A stretch of DNA of 37,251 bases, taken from GCA-003244245 sp035997545. GTDB lineage: Bacteria > Actinomycetota > Actinomycetes > Mycobacteriales > Pseudonocardiaceae. A program made the translations under genes and the position numbers. Positions 7,335-15,045 of the stretch are shown here, in pieces. The stretch's first letter is position 1. Every line of letters starts with the position of its first letter. The notes beneath the pieces were generated by a model, which was not told the DNA's origin, made no database searches, and saw only the letters and a list, made by a program, of their open reading frames with translations. The DNA lies in the NCBI GenBank assembly GCA_035997545.1, contig DASYIL010000085.1, positions 1 through 37,251 of the forward strand, written 5' to 3'.

Positions 7335-8489
7335 TCACGAGAGCAGCTGTTGGTAGAGATCGACGGTGCGTTCAGCGACTGCGGACCAGGAGAACTCGGT
7401 GATGGCTCGCTTGCGCCCGGCTTGGCCCATCGCCGCCACCCGGTCCGGGTCCGCCAGCAGTTCGTTGACCCGGTGCGCGAGACCCCGCTGGAATCCCTCG
7501 GGGTCCTGCTCGTCGTAGGGCACCAGCAGACCAGTGACGCCGTCGTCGACGACCTCCGGTATCCCGCCGACGGCGGAGGCGACCACTGCGGTGCCGCAGG
7601 CCATCGCCTCGAGATTGACGATCCCCAGCGGCTCGTAGACCGAAGGGCAGGCGAACACGGTCGCCGCGGACAGCACCTGCCGGATGTCAGCGATGGGCAG
7701 CATGTCCGGCACCCAGATCACCCCGGGGCGCGCTGCGGACAGTGCCGCGACGGCGGTCCGGGCCTCGGCCTCGATCTCCGAGGTGTCCGGCGCGCCCGCG
7801 CACAGCAGCAACTGGGCACCCGGATCGATGTGGTGCGCTGCCGCCAGCAGATGCCCGACGCCCTTCTGCCGGGTGATCCGCCCCACGAACGCTACGATCG
7901 GTCGCGCCGGGTCGGCGCCGAGCCGGCGAACCACGTCAGTCTCCTGGACCGGCCGGTAGGTGTTGGCGTCGATGCCGTTGCGCACCACGTGCACCCGCTC
8001 AGGGTGCACTGCCGGGTAGCAGTCCAGCACATCGGCGCGCATGCCCTCGCTGACCGCGATGATCGCGTCGGCGTGCTCGTAGGCGGTGCGTTCTACCCAG
8101 GAGGACACCCGATAGCCGCCGCCAAGTTGCTCGGCCTTCCACGGCCGGCGGGGCTCCAGCGAGTGCGCGGTGACCACGTGCGGCACGCCGTGCAGGGTCC
8201 GGGCCAGGTGGCCCGCCATGTTCGCATACCAGGTATGCGAGTGCACCAGGTCCACGCCACCCAGCGCGTCGGCCATCGCCAGGTCCACCGACAAGGTCTG
8301 CAGGGCAGGGTTGGCGGCGACGAGTCCCGGCGCAACAGCGTGGCTGTGCACCTCCGGACGGGGGGCGCCGAAACAGTGCACCTCGACCTGACATCGCTCC
8401 CGCAGTTCGGGCACCAGGTGGCCGACGTGCACCCCTGCGCCGCCATACACCTCGGGCGGGTACTCCCGGGTCAGGACTCCGATACGCAC
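7335..8489 (-). CDS. glgM: GT4 glycogen/maltose-1-phosphate synthase, Corynebacterium type
   Basis: A 384-residue GT4 glycosyltransferase of the TIGR02149 type. The N-terminal acceptor/donor loop (REYPPEVYGGAGVHVGHLV) and the C-terminal nucleotide-sugar motif (EPLGIVNLEAMACGTAVVAS) with its two Glu residues are present, as is the R/K pair in VGRITRQKGVGHLL. The mycobacterial ortholog Rv1212c transfers glucose from ADP-glucose to glucose-1-phosphate to give maltose-1-phosphate for the GlgE route. The older name is glgA. It starts at GTG 8489 with TAGCGT 8 nt upstream and is divergent from glgC, which makes its ADP-glucose donor. Confidence 0.93.
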   Translation of the reverse strand: MRIGVLTREYPPEVYGGAGVHVGHLVPELRERCQVEVHCFGAPRPEVHSHAVAPGLVAANPALQTLSVDLAMADALGGVDLVHSHTWYANMAGHLARTLHGVPHVVTAHSLEPRRPWKAEQLGGGYRVSSWVERTAYEHADAIIAVSEGMRADVLDCYPAVHPERVHVVRNGIDANTYRPVQETDVVRRLGADPARPIVAFVGRITRQKGVGHLLAAAHHIDPGAQLLLCAGAPDTSEIEAEARTAVAALSAARPGVIWVPDMLPIADIRQVLSAATVFACPSVYEPLGIVNLEAMACGTAVVASAVGGIPEVVDDGVTGLLVPYDEQDPEGFQRGLAHRVNELLADPDRVAAMGQAGRKRAITEFSWSAVAERTVDLYQQLLS

Positions 8490-8497
8490 GCTGCGTC

Positions 8498-8503
8498 ACG
8501 CTA
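8498..8503 (-). promoter_or_regulatory. -10 element of glgM
   Basis: TAGCGT on the minus strand ends 8 nt before the GTG at 8489, with no ribosome-binding site between. This suggests a leaderless glgM transcript, divergent from glgC. Confidence 0.45.
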
Positions 8504-8608
8504 GCGTCCCGGCGAGGAACCCAGGCGATGAACCCCGATAATGAACCCGGATATGAACAGTCAACGACCGGCGGCGGACGTCACGTAGCTCGTCCGCTAA
8601 ACCGGCGC

Positions 8609-8614
8609 TAAGGT
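8609..8614 (+). promoter_or_regulatory. -10 element of glgC
   Basis: TAAGGT ends 8 nt before the glgC GTG at 8623, with no purine-rich ribosome-binding site in the gap, which again fits leaderless transcription. The 133-bp region between glgM and glgC holds both promoters. Confidence 0.45.
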
Positions 8615-8622
8615 GACAAGTC

Positions 8623-9840
8623 GTGAAGGGCCAGCCGCACGTCCTGGGAATCGTCCTCGCGGGCGGTGAAGGGAAGCGGTTGTGGCCACTCACTGCGGAC
8701 CGCGCCAAACCCGCCGTGCCGTTCGGTGGTAACTACCGTTTGATCGACTTCGTGCTGTCCAATCTGGTCAACGCCGGGTATCTCCGGATCTGCGTCCTCA
8801 CCCAGTACAAGTCGCACTCGCTGGACCGGCACATCACCACGACGTGGCGGCTGTCGTCGATGCTGGGGCAGTACATCACCCCCGTGCCCGCCCAGCAGCG
8901 GCTCGGTCCGCGCTGGTACACCGGTAGTGCGGACGCGATCTACCAGTCGCTCAACCTAGTCTACGACGAGCGGCCCGAATACATCGTTGTCTTCGGTGCC
9001 GACCATGTGTACCGGATGGACCCGGCACAGATGGTGCAGCACCACATCGCCACCGGGGCGGGCGTGACCGTCGCCGGGATCCGGGTGCCGCGCGAGCAGG
9101 CCAGCGGCTTCGGATGTATCGGTGCTGACGCCTCCGGGCGGATCACCGAGTTCCTGGAGAAGCCGGCGTTGCCGCCGGGGACGCCGGACGACCCTGAGGT
9201 GGCCTTTGCGTCGATGGGTAACTATGTGTTCACCACCGACTTTTTGCTGTCCGCGTTGCGCGCCGATAGCGCCAACCACGATTCCGACCACGACATGGGC
9301 GGCGACGTGATCCCGATGCTGGTGGATGCCGGGGAAGCGGCGGTCTATGACTTCACTGACAACGTGGTGCCCGGTGCCACCGACCGGGACCGCGGCTACT
9401 GGCGCGACGTCGGCACGCTGGACACCTACTATGAGTCGCACATGGACCTCGTCTCCGTGCATCCGGTGTTCAACCTCTACAACCAGGCGTGGCCGATCAG
9501 TACCGCGGCGCCCCGCCTGCCGCCCGCGAAGTTCGTCCAGGGCGGCACTGCCCAGGAGTCAATCGTGGGGGCGGGTTCGATCGTCTCGGCCGCGCAAGTG
9601 AGCTATTCGGTGCTGTCCAGTGACGTCGTGGTGGAGGCCGGTACCTACGTCGAGGGCAGCGTGCTGCTGCCCGGTGTGCGGGTCGGGAAGGGGGCCATGG
9701 TGCGCCGGGCGATCCTGGACAAGAACGTGGTGATCCCCGATGGTGCCCAGGTCGGGGTGGACCTTGCGCTGGACCGGGAGCGCTACACGGTCAGCGGTGG
9801 CGGTGTGGTCGTGCTCGGTAAGGGCGCTCACGCGGAGTAG
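8623..9840 (+). CDS. glgC: Glucose-1-phosphate adenylyltransferase
   Basis: ADP-glucose pyrophosphorylase, the first committed step of glycogen synthesis, which supplies ADP-glucose to GlgM. At 405 residues it shows the nucleotidyltransferase start LAGGEGKRLWPLTADRAKP, the FGGNYRLIDFVLSN segment, the catalytic GADHVYRMDP, the glucose-1-P site (FLEKP) and YWRDVGTLDTYYESH. A C-terminal left-handed beta-helix (VVVEAGTYVEGSVLLPGVRV, KGAMVRRAILDKNVVIPDGA) carries allosteric contacts in the family. The start is GTG 8623. Confidence 0.96.
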   Translation: MKGQPHVLGIVLAGGEGKRLWPLTADRAKPAVPFGGNYRLIDFVLSNLVNAGYLRICVLTQYKSHSLDRHITTTWRLSSMLGQYITPVPAQQRLGPRWYTGSADAIYQSLNLVYDERPEYIVVFGADHVYRMDPAQMVQHHIATGAGVTVAGIRVPREQASGFGCIGADASGRITEFLEKPALPPGTPDDPEVAFASMGNYVFTTDFLLSALRADSANHDSDHDMGGDVIPMLVDAGEAAVYDFTDNVVPGATDRDRGYWRDVGTLDTYYESHMDLVSVHPVFNLYNQAWPISTAAPRLPPAKFVQGGTAQESIVGAGSIVSAAQVSYSVLSSDVVVEAGTYVEGSVLLPGVRVGKGAMVRRAILDKNVVIPDGAQVGVDLALDRERYTVSGGGVVVLGKGAHAE

Positions 9841-9848
9841 CGGTGGGC

Positions 9849-9854
9849 TAGCCT
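9849..9854 (+). promoter_or_regulatory. -10 element of DUF998 gene
   Basis: TAGCCT lies 6 nt before GTG 9861, and the 20-bp gap after glgC leaves no place for a leader. The DUF998 gene can therefore be transcribed independently of glgC. Confidence 0.5.
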
Positions 9855-9860
9855 GGTGGG

Positions 9861-10427
9861 GTGCGAACCGTGCCCTGGTGGGCTGTGTTGTCCGCGACCT
9901 GCGCTCCAGTGCTGCTGATCGGCGGTTGGCAACTCGCCGCAGGCCGGCAGCCGGGCGGTTTCGACCCGGCGCGTCAGACGATCAGCGCGCTGGGCGCCCG
10001 CGGCGCCACGGACCGCTGGATCATGACCACGGGCCTGGCCGGTGCCGGCATCTGCCATGTGATGACCGCGCTGGGGCTGAGGCCTGTCGCTGTTCCCGGC
10101 CGTCTGCTGCTCGCCATCGGTGGCGCGGCCACCGTCTCGCTGGCCACGTTGCCGCAACTGGTCACCGGTGACTCGACGGCGCACGTCGCCGCCGCAGCGA
10201 TCGTCTTCCCTGCACTGTCGCTGTGGCCCGCGTTGGCGTGGCGGCGCGGCGCCAAGATCCGACCTGCCGTCTGGCTGGCCGCCGCCTCGGGCCTGCTCGG
10301 GATGCTCGGCTGGTTCGGGTTCGAGTTCTTCGGCGACGGTCCGCGGATCGGGCTGTCCGAACGGGCGCTCGTCGGGGCCCAGGCGCTGTGGCCACTCGCC
10401 GCTGTCCTACTTACTCGCCGTTGCTGA
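9861..10427 (+). CDS. DUF998 family membrane protein
   Basis: A 188-residue protein with about six hydrophobic helices (for example PWWAVLSATCAPVLLIGGWQ, GAATVSLATLPQL, HVAAAAIVFPALSLWPALAW, and VWLAAASGLLGMLGWFGFEF). The segment GGFDPARQTISALGA just after helix 1 is the DUF998 hallmark. Family function is unknown. The gene begins 20 nt after glgC. Glycogen-related work is not implied, because DUF998 genes occur in many contexts. Confidence 0.82.
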   Translation: MRTVPWWAVLSATCAPVLLIGGWQLAAGRQPGGFDPARQTISALGARGATDRWIMTTGLAGAGICHVMTALGLRPVAVPGRLLLAIGGAATVSLATLPQLVTGDSTAHVAAAAIVFPALSLWPALAWRRGAKIRPAVWLAAASGLLGMLGWFGFEFFGDGPRIGLSERALVGAQALWPLAAVLLTRRC

Positions 10428-10443
10428 TCCCAGCACCGACAAG

Positions 10444-10505
10444 TGGAACCTATCGCAGCTTCCAGGGGCCCGTTACCGAACATCTGGAACCTATTGCAGG
10501 TACCA
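10444..10505. promoter_or_regulatory. Two tandem 21-bp interrupted palindromes (operator candidates)
   Basis: Site 1 (10444-10464) reads TGGAACC-7 nt-GCTTCCA and site 2 (10485-10505) reads TGGAACC-7 nt-GGTACCA. Each is an inverted repeat with one mismatch per arm, and the two share a 15-nt core (TGGAACCTAT[C/T]GCAG). Their centres are 41 bp apart, about four helical turns, so two dimers would lie on the same DNA face. Site 2 ends just before the ribosome-binding site of the methyltransferase at 10524. I infer binding of a dimeric regulator, which is not encoded next to it. Confidence 0.6.
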
Positions 10506-10523
10506 GGCCGGAGGAACATTCTG

Positions 10524-11648
10524 ATGACAGTCCGAGACGAGGCGTCCAACCCGGAGCCGGCCAGCACGCTCACTAAGGCGATCGTCGGCTACTACGACGA
10601 AACCTGGCTTGACTACCGCGTGCTCTGGCTCAACCGGGACAATCTGGCGGTCCACTTCGGTTACACCGATGACACCACCCGCAGTCACACTGATGCGTTA
10701 AAGAACATGAATCGGGTGCTGGCGGAGCGGGTGAAGATCCAGCCCGGCGAGCGGGTCCTGGATGCCGGCTGCGGTGTCGGCGGCAGCAGCCTGTGGCTGG
10801 CGCAAGAGCGCAGCGTCGACGTCGTCGGGATCACGCTGCCAGCCAGGCAGGTCGCGATGGCGCGGAGTTACGCCGCCCAACGGGGGCTGACCGACCGCGT
10901 CCACTTCGAACAGGCCGACTTTACCGCGACGCCCTTCCCGGACAGGAGTTTCGACATCGTGTGGGCGGTGGAGAGCCTGTGTCACGCGCCCCGCAAGGCC
11001 GCCTTCTACCAGGAAGCTGCTCGGCTGCTGCGCCACGGTGGAAGGGTAGTCGTCGCCGACTACGTGCGGGCTGATCGCCCGCTCGACCAGACCGGCGAGC
11101 AACTGCTGCACGAATGGCTCGACGGCTGGGCCATCCCGGACATCGACACTCCCGGTGAGCATCTCGCGCACCTGGCCGAAGCTGGATTCACCGATGCCCG
11201 ACTCGACGACGTGACCGCGCACACCCGTCCGTCCCTGCGTCGGTTGTATCGTATGGCGTACTGGACCTATCCACTGGCCGTGCTCGGCCGAGTCGCGAGT
11301 ATTCGCTCCGTCGTCCAACACGGCAATGTGATCGCCTCGATACGCCAGTACCAAGCGCTGCAGCGTGGAGCGTGGCTCTACGGCATCCTCTCGGCCACCA
11401 AACCAGCCTTCAGCAGAACGTGCCCGGCGCTTGCTCACGATGTGCGCAGTGCCAGCAACAGGCCGTCGCCCAGGGGGAGCATTAGTGGTATCAGGGTTTC
11501 GTCGTCGCGTACCATGGCGCCGACCTCGCGCAATGCCAAGGAGGACGGGTCCCGAAACGCCGGATCGGCCACCCGACCGCTCCACAAGGCGTTGTCGAAC
11601 GCGATCACCCCGCCGGTGCGCAGCAACCGCACGCCAGCCTTCAGGTAG
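10524..11648 (+). CDS. SAM-dependent small-molecule methyltransferase with lost native stop
   Basis: A class I methyltransferase resembling tocopherol/UbiE-like and natural-product O- or C-methyltransferases. The SAM motif is VLDAGCGVGGSSLWLA near residue 78, followed by VVGITLPARQVAMARSYAA, post-motif I FDIVWAVESLCHAPRKAAF, and GRVVVADYVRADRP. The N-terminus (VGYYDETWLDYRVLW) contains the substrate helix of this group. The start is ATG 10524, with GGAGGA 9 nt upstream. Homology appears to end near YGILSATKPA (about 11410). The frame then runs on 214 nt antisense through the O-methyltransferase gene, giving a tail of about 75 residues rich in Arg, Ser and Pro. The native stop has probably been lost. 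The substrate is unknown. Confidence 0.82.
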   Translation: MTVRDEASNPEPASTLTKAIVGYYDETWLDYRVLWLNRDNLAVHFGYTDDTTRSHTDALKNMNRVLAERVKIQPGERVLDAGCGVGGSSLWLAQERSVDVVGITLPARQVAMARSYAAQRGLTDRVHFEQADFTATPFPDRSFDIVWAVESLCHAPRKAAFYQEAARLLRHGGRVVVADYVRADRPLDQTGEQLLHEWLDGWAIPDIDTPGEHLAHLAEAGFTDARLDDVTAHTRPSLRRLYRMAYWTYPLAVLGRVASIRSVVQHGNVIASIRQYQALQRGAWLYGILSATKPAFSRTCPALAHDVRSASNRPSPRGSISGIRVSSSRTMAPTSRNAKEDGSRNAGSATRPLHKALSNAITPPVRSNRTPAFR

Positions 11649-12106
11649 CGCGGGTACTCGGGCTTCGCGGCGTCGACGAACACCAGGTCGTAGCCGCGGT
11701 CGGTGAGCCGGGGCAGCACGTCCAGGGCCTGCCCCATGATCAGCCGGTAGCGGGACGGCGGAAATCCGGCTTCGGCGAACGCCTGCCGGGCGGCGCGCTG
11801 ATGTTCGGGTTCGACGTCGATGGAGGTGAGCACTCCATCGGGCGCCATCCCGCGCAACAGCCACAGCCCACTGCTGCCCGCACCGGTACCGACCTCGACC
11901 ACGGCGCGGGCCCGGAGCGCGCTGGCCAGGAACCGCAGCGCGGCGCCCCCACCTGGTCCGATCGGCGGGCAGCCCAATTCATGCCCGCGCTCGCGTGCCG
12001 CGGCAATCGCCTCATCCTCGGCGACGAAACTCTCCACGTACTTGCGCACGGCGTTGTCGGCTGGTGCAGGCGGCCTGCCCGTGGTACCGGTGCCGGTGAA
12101 CGTCAC
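11435..12106 (-). CDS. O-methyltransferase (Rv1220c-like)
   Basis: A 223-residue class I O-methyltransferase of the catechol/caffeoyl-CoA type (family 3). The SAM site is VVEVGTGAGSSGLWLL near residue 72, then SIDVEPEHQRAARQAFAEAG, the metal-binding YDLVFVDAAKPEY, and FDNALWSGRV. The mycobacterial ortholog sits beside sigE as here. The start is GTG 12106 with TACGCT 7 nt upstream. It is divergent from sigE and convergent with the preceding methyltransferase, whose extended tail overlaps its 3' end. The substrate is unknown. Confidence 0.9.
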   Translation of the reverse strand: MTFTGTGTTGRPPAPADNAVRKYVESFVAEDEAIAAARERGHELGCPPIGPGGGAALRFLASALRARAVVEVGTGAGSSGLWLLRGMAPDGVLTSIDVEPEHQRAARQAFAEAGFPPSRYRLIMGQALDVLPRLTDRGYDLVFVDAAKPEYPRYLKAGVRLLRTGGVIAFDNALWSGRVADPAFRDPSSLALREVGAMVRDDETLIPLMLPLGDGLLLALRTS

Positions 12107-12286
12107 GCTGTGCAGCGTAGCGTCGATCCGGATCGGCGTATCCAGATCGGTGTATCAGCACACCACTGACCCCACTCTTACTCTCAGGGTCCTCTCAGCA
12201 GGTGCTTACCCGGGGCACACGCCGACGGGCCATCATCAGCATGGAGAGATTGCCCGACGCGAAACATTGACTGCCACCCCGGCGTT

Positions 12287-12322
12287 GCACTGCCTGACCG
12301 CGTCGCACTGCCTGACCGTGGT
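12287..12322. repeat. Two 18-bp imperfect tandem repeats upstream of sigE
   Basis: The 14-nt string gcactgcctgaccg occurs at 12287-12300 and again at 12305-12318, with a period of 18. It lies 30-70 nt before the sigE start, in the 247-bp gap shared with the divergent O-methyltransferase. The same gap also has gatcggcgtatc (12131) and gatcggtgtatc (12145). These could be regulator sites or slippage products. Confidence 0.5.
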
Positions 12323-12353
12323 TGTCACCGACTGGAGGTGCGAGACACACCCG

Positions 12354-12971
12354 ATGGCCACCGAAACCCGCTTTCGTGATCCTGCTGCGCCCGAGCAGGC
12401 GATCCCCTTCGTCGGAGTTGACGACGACACTCGGGCAGCCGAGGGATGGGCACCACCCTCCTGGGAACAGGTGGTGCGGGATCATGCCGACCGGGTCTAT
12501 CGGCTGGCTTACCGGCTGTCAGGTAACCCGCACGACGCCGAGGACCTCACCCAGGAGACGTTCATCCGGGTGTTCCGCAGCCTTGGCTCCTACAAGCCCG
12601 GCACCTTCGAGGGTTGGTTGCACCGGATCACCACCAACTTGTTCCTGGACATGGTGCGTCGACGCTCCCGGCTGCGGATGGAAGGCCTGCCCGAGGACAC
12701 CGACCGGCTGATCGGCGGTGGGCCCAGCCCGGAGCAGGTATACGCCGAGACCCACCTCGATCCGGACTTGCAGGAGGCGCTGGACGACCTCGCGCCCGAG
12801 TTCCGGGCGGCCGTCGTACTCTGTGACGTGGAGGGTCTCTCCTACGAGGAGATCGGTGCCACACTCGGGGTGAAGCTCGGGACGGTCCGTAGCCGGATCC
12901 ACCGGGGTAGGCAGGCTCTCAGAGTGGCGCTGGAACGGCGTCGTGCACTCGCTGAGAGGGAGGCTGGATGA
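12354..12971 (+). CDS. sigE: ECF RNA polymerase sigma factor SigE
   Basis: An extracytoplasmic-function sigma factor of 205 residues. Region 2 runs from about residue 42 to 108 (YRLAYRLSGNPHDAEDLTQE, FIRVFRSLGSYKPGTFEGWL, ITTNLFLDMVRRRSR), and region 4 from about 143 to 195 (APEFRAAVVLCDVEGLSYEE, IGATLGVKLGTVRSRIHRGR). Gene order with rseA, htrA and tatB matches the mycobacterial SigE envelope-stress locus. ATG 12354 has a rather distant GGAGG, so an upstream start is possible. Mycobacterial sigE is known to use several starts. The 3' end overlaps rseA by 4 nt (ATGA). Confidence 0.93.
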   Translation: MATETRFRDPAAPEQAIPFVGVDDDTRAAEGWAPPSWEQVVRDHADRVYRLAYRLSGNPHDAEDLTQETFIRVFRSLGSYKPGTFEGWLHRITTNLFLDMVRRRSRLRMEGLPEDTDRLIGGGPSPEQVYAETHLDPDLQEALDDLAPEFRAAVVLCDVEGLSYEEIGATLGVKLGTVRSRIHRGRQALRVALERRRALAEREAG

Positions 12972-13423
12972 CTGACCTGCGTGGCCGAACCTTTTCCGAT
13001 CTGTTAGCCGGCCTCAACGCAGGGCAACACCTCGTCGTGGACGCTGTGGTGGCCTTCGTCGACGGGGAGCTAGGCGCGGCCGCCCGCGACCGCGCCGCCC
13101 AACATCTCATCGCATGTCAGTCCTGTGCTGCGGAGGTGGCCGGGCAACGCCAGGCCCGCAGCGTGATGCGGGCGGCGCAGTGCCCGCAGGCCCCTGCTGA
13201 ATTGCTCGCAGTGCTGCGTGACATCCCGCACACAGTTGATCTACCGGACACCCCAGACGGGCTGGCGGTGACTGCCGACGGCACCGTCGTCGAGGTCGCC
13301 GATCCGAGCCGGTCTCCGGCCTCGCCGTTGAGCGCCGCCGCCCCGCTGGGTACGAGCCAGCGCTGGGGGACCGGGCCCTCGGTCCTGGGTCGTTCGGTGC
13401 GGGGTCGTTGGATCGGGCGATAG
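12968..13423 (+). CDS. rseA: Zinc-binding anti-sigma factor RseA
   Basis: A 151-residue cytosolic anti-sigma protein that would sequester SigE. The anti-sigma domain contains HLIACQSCAAEV (HxxxCxxC) preceded by AVVAFVDGELGAAARDRAAQ, the ZAS zinc-binding pattern. No membrane helix follows, as in mycobacterial RseA (Rv1222), so it would be soluble. The C-terminal half is Pro/Ser-rich and low in complexity. The start overlaps the sigE stop (ATGA), consistent with stoichiometric, coupled production. Confidence 0.9.
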   Translation: MTDLRGRTFSDLLAGLNAGQHLVVDAVVAFVDGELGAAARDRAAQHLIACQSCAAEVAGQRQARSVMRAAQCPQAPAELLAVLRDIPHTVDLPDTPDGLAVTADGTVVEVADPSRSPASPLSAAAPLGTSQRWGTGPSVLGRSVRGRWIGR

Positions 13424-13491
13424 CAGCGCTACGCATACTTCACCGGGGTGCAGGCAGGCTGCTGGGTAGTCGGTAGCGTCCAGGCGACCCC

Positions 13492-15045
13492 GTGGAGACC
13501 ATGCCCCCCCCGCACGATCGCGACCTTGAGCGACCCTTCGCCACGGAGGGGCGTCTGGAGCCGCCGCGTCTTGTGTCCAGACCAGTGCAGCGGCCTGCGG
13601 TGGATCCAGCGGAAGCACAGGCGTTTGGCCGACCGCCCGGGGTCATCGGAGCCTTTGCCAGTCAGCCGGATGACTCCAGACGGCGGTTGTGGGCCGCCGC
13701 ACCACCACCCCCGCAGGCGCTGGCGGTAGCATTCGGCAGGCCGCCGGGATTCCCTGAGCGGCTGCAGCGCCCGCCCGGCCGCACCGGCGCGCAGCCACCG
13801 GAAGGGTCCGCGGGACAGGACGACTTCTGGCCGCAGGGCGCCGGCCACGACCCGTGGCGTGACCCCTGGGCGGCGGCCGTGCTGGGCGCCCCGGCGGTTG
13901 CGGAAACCCCCCCTGATGCCGATGATCCGCCACGGCTAGGTGCCCGGCTGAGCCTGCAGGAAGTGCTGTTCGGCCGCCAGCTGAGCCACCGCACCCTCGC
14001 CCTGCTGGGCGCGGTGGTGTTGTTGATCGCCGGTGTCGGCGGATTCGTGGGTCGGCTCACCGCCGACGGTGGCAACCTGCTGAACGATCCTGGTGCCACG
14101 CTGGCGCAGGTTGAGCCTGCGACCGACCGGCCGGCGGGTTCGGTGGCGGCAGTGGCCAGCCGGGTGCTGCCCGCGGTGGTATCTCTGGAGTTCCGAGTCG
14201 GTGACCAGGGAGGGTTCGGTTCCGGCGTGGTGATCGACGGCAACGGCTACGTGCTGACTAACAACCACGTCGTGGCCCCTGCCGCGAACACGCCGCAATC
14301 CACCCTGGAAGCGGTGTTCAGCGACGGTACTCGGGTGCCAGCGCGGATCGTGGGGCGGGATCCGAAGACCGACCTCGCCGTGGTCAAGGTGGAGATCGCC
14401 AACCTGACGGTGGCGCAGCTGGGCCGTTCGTCGACGCTGAAGCCGGGGGACCCGGTCATCGCAATCGGCTCTCCGCTCGGCCTCGCCGGCACGGTGACCA
14501 GTGGCATCATCAGTGCGGTGGACCGCCCCGTGCGGTTAGAAGGTGATGGTGGTCAGGGCAACGCGGTCATCGACGCGATCCAGACCGACGCCGCGATCAA
14601 CCCAGGTAACTCCGGCGGTGCGCTGGTGGACAATACGGGAGCGGTGGTGGGCATCAACACCGCGATCCGGACACTAGGTGCCAGCGAGGGTGGGGGCTCC
14701 ATCGGGCTCGGTTTCGCCATCCCTATCGACACGGCCAGGACAATCGCGCAGCAACTGATCCGCACGGGGTATTACCAGCATCCCAATCTGGGCGTCAACG
14801 CCGCGTCGGTGACCGACGGCAAGTCCGACGGCGCCCGGGTGCAGAACGTGCAGCAGGGCAGCGCCGCAGCCGAGGCCGGCATCCTGGAGAACGACGTGAT
14901 CACCAAAGTCGGGAACCGGGCCGTTGGCAGTGCCGACGCGCTGACCGTCGCGGTGCGCGAGCGGGCCATTGGCGAGCAGGTGTCGATTTCATTGGTTCGC
15001 GACGGTCGACCGCTAGTGGTGACCGCCACCCTGAAGTCTGACTGA
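13492..15045 (+). CDS. htrA: Membrane-anchored HtrA/DegP-like serine protease
   Basis: A 517-residue protein: a proline- and arginine-rich cytosolic N-terminus of about 160 residues, one membrane helix (about 168-188, TLALLGAVVLLIAGVGGFVG), an extracytoplasmic trypsin-like domain and a C-terminal PDZ domain (about 415-510). The catalytic triad is visible: His259 in LTNNHVV, Asp294 in DPKTDLAVVKV and Ser374 in NPGNSGGALVD. It corresponds to mycobacterial HtrA (Rv1223), an envelope quality-control protease under SigE. The start is GTG 13492, with ATG 13501 an alternative. Its TGA directly abuts the stop of the convergent ATP-grasp gene, with no intergenic base. Confidence 0.95.
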   Translation: METMPPPHDRDLERPFATEGRLEPPRLVSRPVQRPAVDPAEAQAFGRPPGVIGAFASQPDDSRRRLWAAAPPPPQALAVAFGRPPGFPERLQRPPGRTGAQPPEGSAGQDDFWPQGAGHDPWRDPWAAAVLGAPAVAETPPDADDPPRLGARLSLQEVLFGRQLSHRTLALLGAVVLLIAGVGGFVGRLTADGGNLLNDPGATLAQVEPATDRPAGSVAAVASRVLPAVVSLEFRVGDQGGFGSGVVIDGNGYVLTNNHVVAPAANTPQSTLEAVFSDGTRVPARIVGRDPKTDLAVVKVEIANLTVAQLGRSSTLKPGDPVIAIGSPLGLAGTVTSGIISAVDRPVRLEGDGGQGNAVIDAIQTDAAINPGNSGGALVDNTGAVVGINTAIRTLGASEGGGSIGLGFAIPIDTARTIAQQLIRTGYYQHPNLGVNAASVTDGKSDGARVQNVQQGSAAAEAGILENDVITKVGNRAVGSADALTVAVRERAIGEQVSISLVRDGRPLVVTATLKSD

